Positions 1 to 5,565 of a DNA stretch of 8,119 nucleotides are shown here, piece by piece. The translations under genes and the position numbers were made by a program. Position 1 is the stretch's first letter. Every line of letters starts with the position of its first letter. The stretch lies in assembly GCA_964478455.1 (NCBI GenBank), contig CAYZJD010000202.1, positions 1-8,119 on the forward strand, in the 5' to 3' direction. The notes under the pieces were generated by a model, which saw nothing but the letters and a program-made list of their open reading frames with translations, made no database searches and was not told the origin of the DNA. Origin of the DNA: CAYZJD01 sp964478455 (lineage in GTDB: Bacteria > Acidobacteriota > Terriglobia > Bryobacterales > Bryobacteraceae).

Positions 1-51
1 GGAGCACCAGGCTCCAGTCCTCCGGTTTCATCCGCACCGCCAGCGCGTCGC
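1..51. repeat. Inverted copy of fabG interior at the window edge (fold-back)
   Basis: Bases 1-51 are the exact reverse complement of bases 136-186, with no mismatch over 51 positions (base i pairs with 187-i). The two arms are separated by 84 bases (52-135). The second arm is ordinary fabG coding sequence. The first arm gives no FabG-like peptide in the gene's frame where the end of the Rossmann half should be. The match breaks at base 52, exactly where sensible FabG coding begins. A perfect inverted copy of a gene's own interior at the very first base is best explained as a chimeric fold-back at an assembly or read end. A genuine inverted duplication is possible but less likely. Confidence 0.9.
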
Positions 52-596
52 TCGACTCGATCAAACAGGGCGTGGCGGCGGCGCTGAAGGAGTTCGGCAA
101 GATCGACGTGCTGGTGAACAACGCCGGCATCACCCGCGACGCGCTGGCGGTGCGGATGAAACCGGAGGACTGGAGCCTGGTGCTCCAGATCAACCTCACC
201 GGCGCCTTCTGGACGATCCAGCAGGTGACGCCGGGCATGATGAAGGAGCGCTGGGGGCGCATCATCAACATCGCGTCGGTGGTCGGCCAGTCGGGCAATC
301 CCGGGCAGGCGAACTACGTTTCCTCCAAGGCGGGCATCATCGGCCTGACCAAGGGTCTGGCGCAGGAACTGGCGAGCCGCAACATCACCGTGAACGCGGT
401 GGCGCCGGGCTTCATCGAAACCGACATGACGGCGAAGCTGCCGCAGGAGGTCAAGGACCGCATGCTTCAGATGATCGCGCTGAAGCGGTTCGGGCGGCCC
501 GAGGACGTGGCCGCGGCGGTGACGTTTCTTGCGAGCGAGGAGGCAGGCTACATCACCGGGCACGTGATCAACGTCAACGGCGGCATGTATATGTAA
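51..596 (+). CDS. fabG: 3-oxoacyl-ACP reductase FabG (SDR family), 5' partial
   Basis: This NADPH-dependent short-chain dehydrogenase reduces 3-oxoacyl-ACP to 3-hydroxyacyl-ACP in cytosolic type II fatty acid synthesis. About 181 codons are readable; the family is about 245 aa long, so roughly 65 N-terminal residues, including the TGxxxGIG cofactor loop, are missing because bases 1-51 are a fold-back copy. The GTG at 72 lies inside the gene and is not a real start. Numbered from that GTG, the sequence shows NNAG (16-19), the catalytic tetrad Asn41, Ser69, Tyr82 and Lys86 (YVSSK), the PGFIETDM loop and the FabG-typical ending NGGMYM. The close match at the active site and C-terminus favours FabG proper over a generic SDR. 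It converges on the outer-membrane protein gene across the 604-672 hairpin. Confidence 0.93.
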   Translation, partial: LDSIKQGVAAALKEFGKIDVLVNNAGITRDALAVRMKPEDWSLVLQINLTGAFWTIQQVTPGMMKERWGRIINIASVVGQSGNPGQANYVSSKAGIIGLTKGLAQELASRNITVNAVAPGFIETDMTAKLPQEVKDRMLQMIALKRFGRPEDVAAAVTFLASEEAGYITGHVINVNGGMYM

Positions 597-603
597 AAAG
601 TAA

Positions 604-672
604 AAAGGGGTCAGCCTGATCTGCGCCATTTCTTCCGGCCGCGAAAATGGGCCAGATCAGGCTGGCCCCTTT
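604..672. terminator. Large hairpin between convergent genes; terminator and possible palindromic repeat
   Basis: Arms 604-631 and 645-672 pair over 28 positions with 25 Watson-Crick pairs, one T/G (a G-U wobble in the + strand RNA) and two mismatches; the loop is 13 bases. It lies between the stops of fabG (596) and the outer-membrane protein gene (671). Read on the - strand, the stem is followed by TTTTTACTTTTT, so it should work as an intrinsic terminator for the barrel gene. On the + strand only a short T run follows. The long GGGGTCAG-ended arms exceed what a terminator needs and recall dispersed palindromic (REP/MITE-like) elements. That second identity is an inference that needs a genome-wide search. 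Confidence 0.75.
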
Positions 673-1828
673 AGAAAGTAAACGAACAGAGCAGTTCCAC
701 TTGGTTCGACGCGGTGCGCGGGCCCGGAAGAAGGCCGCGCTCCACCGAGTCGCGAGTCCACCGCGTGTATCGCAGCACCGGACCAATTTTCAGGGCCTTG
801 TAGTAGGTCTCGACGCCGCCCCCGGCGGTTAAGCCGAAACGCGATGGATTGTAGGCATTCAGATTCCCTGGAAGCCGGAACGAAGGCCCCGCTTCAAGGA
901 CAGGATGAACCCTCGACTCAGGCCGCAACCGATATTTCGCAAGCACCGGAAATTGCCACGTCAGAACCGTAAACTCGGATAGGTCGCCGCGAAACGGTCT
1001 GTATAACCCGTTCAGCTCGATCGAAAGATGCCGATTCAACTCAAGCTCGGCGGCAAGGCCTCCGATGTATCCCTGCAATTCGCCGGCTCCTTCAGGCCGC
1101 TGCTCGAGCCCACTCGTAAACGGAATCCCGCCGATCAGGCCGAACCACAGCTTCCTGCCGCTCACCTTCCAGGACGGCACCGACGTCGCATAGCTGATCC
1201 CGGTCACGAACTCGATTTGATCGCGTTTGGTCGCGAACCGGGGAAAGTCCCCGTCATACTGCCAACGGGTGTACCGAAGCGCAGGCGACACACGAAAGCG
1301 CCCCCAACGAAACTCGGCCCCGGCGCCGACAATGCCGCCGATCTGCGACGGCTCCGTCGGCGCCGGATTCTCCCGCGTGCGAAACGACAGCCCCGCCTCG
1401 ACGAACGGTTGTACCGTCTCGCGAGATGGCAAACGGTACTTCAGCAGGATTGGCCACTGCCACGTGCTCACCACTAAACGGCCGGCATCCTGCCAAGATC
1501 CATTCGGAAAGACAAATCGACGCTGCAGCTTGAGATTGCGGTGCAGGGCGTTTCCCTCGAGCGAAAGTGCTTTCCCGAATTCCACCTCGACCGACAAACC
1601 TGTGATAAAGCTGAGAGTGTCCGAGAACAGGTCGAAGGTTGTCAGGCCCTCCGGATGACTGGGGTCAAAGAAGGTCTGCCTGGAGATCGGAAAGTCCCGC
1701 GTGAGATTGGCGCCTCCGATGAATCCGAAAGACGCCCGTTGCCCAAAAACGAATCCCGGGCTAACGAAAAGCACCACTGCGATCACTATCAGTCGCAAAA
1801 AGAGCGTCTTCCTGGGCCTCGCGCTCAA
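671..1828 (-). CDS. Outer-membrane beta-barrel protein with two tandem barrel repeats
   Basis: Predicted outer-membrane barrel of 385 aa; its substrate or partner is unknown. I chose the TTG start at 1828-1826 because AGGAG lies 7 bases upstream (1836-1840) and because a signal peptide then begins at once: SARPRK, a hydrophobic stretch at 9-28, and likely cleavage near FGQ-R (residues 28-31). The same frame runs 38 codons further upstream to 1942, but that extension would bury the signal peptide. Two related halves follow. Residues about 33-213 and 228-385 share WQWPILLKYRL / WQFPVLAKYRL, FVEAGLSFR / VLEAGPSFR and LRYTRW. Strands alternate hydrophobic residues and are rich in Gly and aromatics, and the protein ends in Phe (SFTF), the usual signal for outer-membrane assembly. 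It resembles PorT/OmpA-like barrels in general, with no closer family recognised. Confidence 0.85.
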   Translation of the reverse strand: MSARPRKTLFLRLIVIAVVLFVSPGFVFGQRASFGFIGGANLTRDFPISRQTFFDPSHPEGLTTFDLFSDTLSFITGLSVEVEFGKALSLEGNALHRNLKLQRRFVFPNGSWQDAGRLVVSTWQWPILLKYRLPSRETVQPFVEAGLSFRTRENPAPTEPSQIGGIVGAGAEFRWGRFRVSPALRYTRWQYDGDFPRFATKRDQIEFVTGISYATSVPSWKVSGRKLWFGLIGGIPFTSGLEQRPEGAGELQGYIGGLAAELELNRHLSIELNGLYRPFRGDLSEFTVLTWQFPVLAKYRLRPESRVHPVLEAGPSFRLPGNLNAYNPSRFGLTAGGGVETYYKALKIGPVLRYTRWTRDSVERGLLPGPRTASNQVELLCSFTF

Positions 1829-1998
1829 AATGTCACTCCTACATAACGGCAGGTCGATCTGGTTCTTCCCCGACTCAACGAACGCCACATCCCACGCCCA
1901 ACGCCATTGGCCCCAGGGCTTCCTTCGCGGTCTCTTCCGCAATACTCCACCTGAACCTGGCGAATGCGAGCCTGCTTCCCGCCGCAGAAACGATTGTA

Positions 1999-2049
1999 CG
2001 GCTCGCGAGTTCCTGCGTCAGCCCCTTGGTCAGCGTGCCCGGTGATGTA
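1999..2049 (-). pseudogene. Short fabG-like remnant
   Basis: Read on the - strand, bases 2033-1999 match fabG bases 345-379 at 32 of 35 positions and in the same reading frame, giving LTKGLTQELASR against LTKGLAQELASR. Two of the three differences are synonymous third-position changes, which suggests descent from a coding copy. Directly before it, 2049-2034 is identical to fabG bases 549-564 (16 of 16, the YITGH region), although that piece belongs downstream in fabG, and here the shared reading frame is not kept. No SDR similarity is seen beyond these pieces. This is either a scrambled relic of a second fabG-like gene or, less likely, coincidence. Confidence 0.35.
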
Positions 2050-2156
2050 ATGCAGGGATCAGACGAAGCTGCCCGGCGCGTGGATAGCGCTGCCCGTGGC
2101 CCGGCGTTTCACCACCCCGGCAGGTCGTCCCTACAAGAGCAGCAGCCAGCCTGGCA

Positions 2157-2162
2157 TACAAT
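2157..2162 (+). promoter_or_regulatory. Candidate -10 box for hicBA
   Basis: TACAAT lies six bases before the GTG start of hicB, so transcription would begin at or next to the start codon. No good -35 hexamer is found at the usual spacing. GAGGA at 2163-2167 overlaps the place where a ribosome site would be but is too close to the start. Either the transcript is leaderless or this box is not used. Confidence 0.35.
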
Positions 2163-2168
2163 GAGGAA

Positions 2169-2396
2169 GTGCACCTTTCAATTGAACTCGACCGGGAAGA
2201 TGACGGCCGGTGGATCGCCGAGGCGCTGGAGCTGCCCGGCGTCATGACTTACGGGGAAACCCGCGAGGAGGCTATTAGCAACACCGAGAGGCTCGCCATC
2301 GAGGTAATCGCCGATCGAGTGAAACACGGCGAATTGCCGGTGTCGGCGCTGAACGTTTCGTTTCTGGTGCTCAGTGAGCAACTGGCCGGCGACTAA
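2169..2396 (+). CDS. hicB: HicB-family antitoxin
   Basis: Short 75-aa antitoxin expected to bind and block the HicA mRNA interferase encoded by the next gene. It has the HicB beta-alpha-beta core: SIELD at 4-8, DDGRW at 11-15, LPGV at 22-25 and GETREEA at 29-35, followed by a long helix at about 35-52. It lacks the C-terminal ribbon-helix-helix or helix-turn-helix domain of longer HicB proteins, so repression of its own promoter by HicB alone is doubtful. The start is GTG at 2169, chosen because the HicB core begins at once; no other in-frame ATG, GTG or TTG lies just upstream. The 3' end overlaps hicA by 23 bases, implying coupled translation. Antitoxin-first order is the reverse of the E. 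coli locus but is common elsewhere. Confidence 0.88.
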   Translation: MHLSIELDREDDGRWIAEALELPGVMTYGETREEAISNTERLAIEVIADRVKHGELPVSALNVSFLVLSEQLAGD

Positions 2397-2586
2397 GGCT
2401 CGGCGCGTGCTGGCTGCGCTGGAACGCATCGGCTGGCGGGTCAAACGACAGAGCGGCTCTCACAGGTTGCTGGCCCGCAACGGTTGGCCTGACTACGAGT
2501 TCGCTTTTCACGACAATGATGAACTGGGCCGCAAGATCTTGAGCCGTATTGCGAAGCACACCGGCTTGCGGCCCGAAGATCTGTAG
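2374..2586 (+). CDS. hicA: HicA-family toxin (mRNA interferase)
   Basis: Toxin of 70 aa with the double-stranded-RNA-binding-like HicA fold, known in the family to cleave mRNA and tmRNA. Visible signs are the N-terminal helix KARRVLAALERIGW (8-21), the catalytic-histidine motif GSH at 28-30 (His30), a second His in FAFHDNDELG (His46) and the C-terminal helix ending in KHTGLRPEDL. Nothing looks broken, so an active toxin is likely. The GTG start lies inside the end of hicB with only a weak ribosome site, in keeping with coupling to antitoxin translation. Length and motifs fit the family well. The gene ends 166 bases before the radical SAM gene, which has its own promoter-like box, so the pair is probably a self-contained unit. 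Confidence 0.9.
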   Translation: MSNWPATKARRVLAALERIGWRVKRQSGSHRLLARNGWPDYEFAFHDNDELGRKILSRIAKHTGLRPEDL

Positions 2587-2720
2587 GCTGCTCGCTCTTA
2601 CCCCGAAGGCAACGGTAATGCACCAGCGCCCTCCCCCTTGGCGGATCCGATGACCGGCTGAGTTGCTTGCGGGGCGGGCCGCTGAGGAACGGTGACGCGC
2701 AAGCCGTTTGCCGCGGGCCG

Positions 2721-2744
2721 TATAATTGAGGTGCCGGAAAGGAG
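2721..2744 (+). promoter_or_regulatory. -10 box and Shine-Dalgarno site of the radical SAM gene
   Basis: A consensus TATAAT occupies 2721-2726 and AAGGAG occupies 2739-2744, eight bases before the ATG at 2753. The predicted leader is about 20 bases. No clear -35 hexamer stands 16-18 bases upstream. The Shine-Dalgarno site decides the start: the frame is also open from a TTG at 2726, which would lie inside the -10 box and so cannot be the start. Confidence 0.65.
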
Positions 2745-2752
2745 CGGCCCGT

Positions 2753-3778
2753 ATGGACGACTCCACGCGGCGCGAGTTTCTCGAAGCCTCGCTGCTGTCG
2801 GCCACCGCACTGGAGTCCTGCGCCGGCCGGGCTTCCCAGGCGCCTCTTCACGTGATGCCGCGCAAGGAGTTCGAGCCGGCGTACCTGAAGCTCGAGCGCG
2901 CAGGCGAGCTGGCCAAGCGCGCCCCGGAGCTGTATTCCATCTATCGAAGCTGCCGGCTCTGCCCGCGGCGGTGCGGCGTCAACCGGCTGAAGGGCGAGAC
3001 GGGCGTCTGTTCATCGACCTCGCGCGCCAAGGTCTACTCGATCCATCCGCACTTCGGCGAGGAACGGCCGCTGGTGGGCCGGCGCGGCTCGGGCACCATC
3101 TTCTTCAGCAACTGCAACCTGCTGTGCGTGTTCTGCCAGAACTGGGAGATCAGCCACCGGGGCGACGGCTCCTTTGTCAGCGACGACACCATCGGACGAT
3201 TCATGATGGACCTCCAGGAGATGGGGTGCCACAACATCAACCTCGTCACGCCGACGCACTGCGTGCCGAACATCGTGCAGGGCGTGCGGTCCGCGATCCG
3301 CAGAGGGCTGCGTCTGCCGCTGGTGTACAACTGCGGTGGCTACGATCCGGTGGAGATTATCCGGCTGCTCGATGGCATCGTGGACATTTACATGCCGGAC
3401 TTCAAGTACACCGACGGGGCGATGGCCGAGAAGTACTCCTCGGGCGCGCGGGACTACCCGGAGGTGGCGGCGGCCGCCATCGAAGAGATGCACCGGCAGG
3501 TAGGCGAGCTGGTGGTGGACGAAAGCGGGATCGCTCTGCGCGGGCTGATCATCCGCCACCTCGTGATGCCGAACAACATTGCGGGCACGGATAAGTTCGT
3601 CCGGTGGGTGGCGCAGAAACTCACGCCCGGCACTTACGTCAACATCATGGCGCAGTACCGGCCCGAGCACAAAGCGTTCGAGTATCCCGAGATCTCGCGG
3701 CGCATCACCCGCGGCGAGTTTGAGCAGGCCATCCGCTGGGCGCGCGAAGCCGGCCTGACGCGGCTGGACAAGGGGTAG
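2753..3778 (+). CDS. PflX-like radical SAM protein (COG1313) with a Tat-like N-terminus
   Basis: Radical SAM enzyme of 341 aa in the family of uncharacterised homologues of pyruvate-formate-lyase activating enzyme; the target is unknown. The radical SAM cluster motif is CNLLCVFC (Cys121, Cys125, Cys128), within GTIFFSNCNLLCVFCQNWEI. An upstream Cys set, Cys67-x2-Cys70-x3-Cys74 with Cys86, is typical of this family. NLVTPTHCVP, LPLVYNCGGYD and DIYMPDFKY are other family landmarks. The start is ATG 2753, eight bases after AAGGAG. Residues 4-12 read STRREFLEA, like a twin-arginine signal, followed by a modestly hydrophobic stretch and a Cys at 23 in LESC. Export would be odd for an enzyme that needs SAM and a reductant. 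No substrate gene is adjacent; the neighbours are hicBA and a convergent gene 18 bases away. Confidence 0.88.
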   Translation: MDDSTRREFLEASLLSATALESCAGRASQAPLHVMPRKEFEPAYLKLERAGELAKRAPELYSIYRSCRLCPRRCGVNRLKGETGVCSSTSRAKVYSIHPHFGEERPLVGRRGSGTIFFSNCNLLCVFCQNWEISHRGDGSFVSDDTIGRFMMDLQEMGCHNINLVTPTHCVPNIVQGVRSAIRRGLRLPLVYNCGGYDPVEIIRLLDGIVDIYMPDFKYTDGAMAEKYSSGARDYPEVAAAAIEEMHRQVGELVVDESGIALRGLIIRHLVMPNNIAGTDKFVRWVAQKLTPGTYVNIMAQYRPEHKAFEYPEISRRITRGEFEQAIRWAREAGLTRLDKG

Positions 3779-3796
3779 CGCACGGCCTTAGGGGCA

Positions 3797-4966
3797 CTAG
3801 CGCGGCAACTGCGCAACCCGGATGTTCCGGAAGTCCAGGTTCGTCGTCGGGTCGTGGGCCTGCAAGCTGATCGGGCCCGGCGCGAGGCGGGCTTCCTGCC
3901 GCGCGTTCTTTCCCTCGGGCCGCGTATCTTCCCAATCGGTCACGGGGTAGCCGTTCACCCAGACGGCCATGTGACGCCTGCGGGCGACGATCGTCTTGGT
4001 GAAGTACACGCCGTCGTTGGGAACGACCTTGCGCGCGGCCTGGCGGTTGTAAATGGCTCCGGTGCCCCAGTCCACGGGCTGCGCGGGGTCTCCTTCTTTG
4101 TACTCGTTGCGGATCTGGGACTCGTAGCCGGTCCAGTAACCCTTCGGATCGCCGCGGAAGAAGACCCCGCTGTTCGGATGGTGGTCCGGGCCCTGCGGGT
4201 TGGTGCGGATGTCGAGCTGAAGGATGAAGTCGCCGTACTCGGTTTCTGTTTCCAGTTGCCCCGGGCCCTTCTCGACGTGAATCGCGCCGTTCCGCACGCT
4301 CCACTCGGGCGGCGCCTGGGGCGGCTTCGGCGCGTCCACCACGCGCCAGCCCGCGAGGTCCTTCCCATTGAAGACCGGCGCGAGGCCGAGCGGCTTCAGC
4401 TTGAGATTGCGGAACTCGATCCTGTTGTCCTTGTTGTACTGGAGGCCGATGTGCCCGAGCTTGCTCTTGGCATCGCGGTCATCGAGTATCTTCTTCCCGT
4501 TGAGCCGCACGACGAAGCGCTCTCCCCGCGCCTCGATCTCGTACCGGTTCCACTCGTCCGCCTTCAACGCCGCCTTCCTGGCGCGGATGTGGTTTACCAG
4601 GCTGCCGGTGGGGAACTTCAGATTCTGGTCCCAGATCTGAACCTCGTAGCCGGTTTCGTGCGGCGCTCCCTCCTTCGCCGAGCGGATGAACAGGCCGCTG
4701 TTGACGTCCTTCGCGCCGCGGAATTCGCACGCGAGGATGTAGTCCGCGAAGACGCTGTTCGTGCGCAGCCAGCCCTTGTCGCCGAAAGCGGCGACGATGG
4801 CGCCCCCGGCCACGCGCCACCCGGCGGCGCCCTCCGAAGTCCAGCCGAAGAGCGTTTCGCCGTCGAAGAGGAGGATCCATCCTTCGGCGACCTCCTTGGG
4901 CGTCAGCGAATTCGGCTGCGCGAGAACAAGACAGCAACACAGAAGCAGAAGAGCGGTCAGTCTCAT
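3797..4966 (-). CDS. Secreted protein with two 3-keto-disaccharide hydrolase (DUF1080) domains
   Basis: Exported protein of 389 aa built from two DUF1080 (PF06439) jelly-roll domains, a family linked to hydrolysis of 3-keto-glycosides and found in many carbohydrate-degradation clusters. A signal peptide occupies about residues 1-17 (LLLLCCCLVLA core, likely cut near AQ). Domain 1 spans about 29-190 with GWILLFDGETLFGW and NSGLFIR (89-95). Domain 2 spans about 197-387 with APVFNGKDLAGW and NSGVFFRG. The opening motif, the NSG motif and the closing FRNLK / FRNIR are shared by both halves, so the protein arose by duplication or fusion. The ATG at 4966 has AGGA ten bases upstream. It is the last gene of the - strand operon and converges on the radical SAM gene with no obvious hairpin between them. 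The exact substrate is not evident. Confidence 0.88.
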   Translation of the reverse strand: MRLTALLLLCCCLVLAQPNSLTPKEVAEGWILLFDGETLFGWTSEGAAGWRVAGGAIVAAFGDKGWLRTNSVFADYILACEFRGAKDVNSGLFIRSAKEGAPHETGYEVQIWDQNLKFPTGSLVNHIRARKAALKADEWNRYEIEARGERFVVRLNGKKILDDRDAKSKLGHIGLQYNKDNRIEFRNLKLKPLGLAPVFNGKDLAGWRVVDAPKPPQAPPEWSVRNGAIHVEKGPGQLETETEYGDFILQLDIRTNPQGPDHHPNSGVFFRGDPKGYWTGYESQIRNEYKEGDPAQPVDWGTGAIYNRQAARKVVPNDGVYFTKTIVARRRHMAVWVNGYPVTDWEDTRPEGKNARQEARLAPGPISLQAHDPTTNLDFRNIRVAQLPR

Positions 4967-5009
4967 GACGGATTCATCCTATCGCAGCGGGACGGGGCCC
5001 TACTCTGCC

Positions 5010-5486
5010 TTATTTCCAGGCGCCGAGGGCACGGCGGATGTAAACGAGCTGTCCGAGGTGGTAAGCGTTGTGGTCAGCGACGAGCAGGGCTTCGCGGAGG
5101 ATCGTCTGACCTTCGCCGTGGGGAATGCGAGCGTGCAGGTCCGTGGAAGGCTTCTTGACGAGGGCCCTCATCGCCTTGAGATCGGAGCGGAAGTCGCGAA
5201 CGCTGCGGTCCCAGGCTTTGGCGCTGGGCGGCGCAGGGGTCTTCGGCCAGTAGCCTTCGGGGAACTCCGGCGAAACGTGTTTCGGGTTGCGGCTGAATTC
5301 CAGGATGTCCCACTGGGCGATGCGCATGTGCTCGAGGAGTTGCCAGGCTGTGTGCGGCAGGCCCGGGGCCGTGGCGCCCCGGAGGCGGACGGGCCAGCGC
5401 GCCATCACCGCGTTGAAATCGAGGTGCGCTCCGCCGCCGTCGAGGAGCCAGAGCAAATATTTCCGCAGGGATTGGTCTGGAGTCAC
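5010..5486 (-). CDS. DinB/DUF664-family putative metal-dependent protein
   Basis: Putative metal-binding four-helix-bundle protein of the DinB superfamily, 158 aa. Members include thiol-dependent S-transferases and many of unknown function; this one cannot be assigned further. The family's three-histidine metal site is visible: His53 in LLEHMRIAQWD, and His139 and His143 in DHNAYHLGQL near the C-terminus. The GTG start at 5486 is chosen because GGAGG (5493-5497) lies six bases upstream and the first helix (SLRKYLLWLL) follows directly. The frame is open for 70 more codons upstream, but that stretch is low-complexity and overlaps the end of the preceding gene. It sits 79 bases after the glycosidase-like gene and 43 bases before the DUF1080 gene, so it is probably co-transcribed. 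There is no signal peptide, so it acts in the cytoplasm. Confidence 0.85.
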   Translation of the reverse strand: MTPDQSLRKYLLWLLDGGGAHLDFNAVMARWPVRLRGATAPGLPHTAWQLLEHMRIAQWDILEFSRNPKHVSPEFPEGYWPKTPAPPSAKAWDRSVRDFRSDLKAMRALVKKPSTDLHARIPHGEGQTILREALLVADHNAYHLGQLVYIRRALGAWK

Positions 5487-5565
5487 AGGGTCCCTCCCTG
5501 GAGCCAGCTTACGACACTCCGACCGTTGAGAGGTTCGCCGCCGCACGCCGGAGAAATCCCCAGTG

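Larger units (their letters stand above)
1829..2168. other. Intergenic region between the barrel gene and hicB
   Basis: This divergent spacer of 340 bases holds the Shine-Dalgarno site of the barrel gene at its left end and a -10-like box for hicB at its right end. In between, - strand frames stay open for about 60 codons but show no start with a ribosome site and no recognisable domain. The one exception is the fabG-like stretch at 1999-2049. I see no convincing promoter for the barrel gene. The region may contain a decayed coding remnant. Confidence 0.5.

Noticed and set aside
72..74. GTG as the fabG start
   Set aside because: It lies well inside the FabG fold, coding-like sequence continues in frame upstream to about base 51, and the cofactor-binding half would be lost.
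2692..3594. + strand frame of 300 codons overlapping the radical SAM gene
   Set aside because: It is a shifted frame of the radical SAM gene, Arg/Ala/Gly-rich, without the cysteine motifs.
3854..5158. Long + strand open frame of 434 codons
   Set aside because: It lies antisense to the DUF1080 and DinB genes, whose domains are clear; its protein is low-complexity with no family motif.
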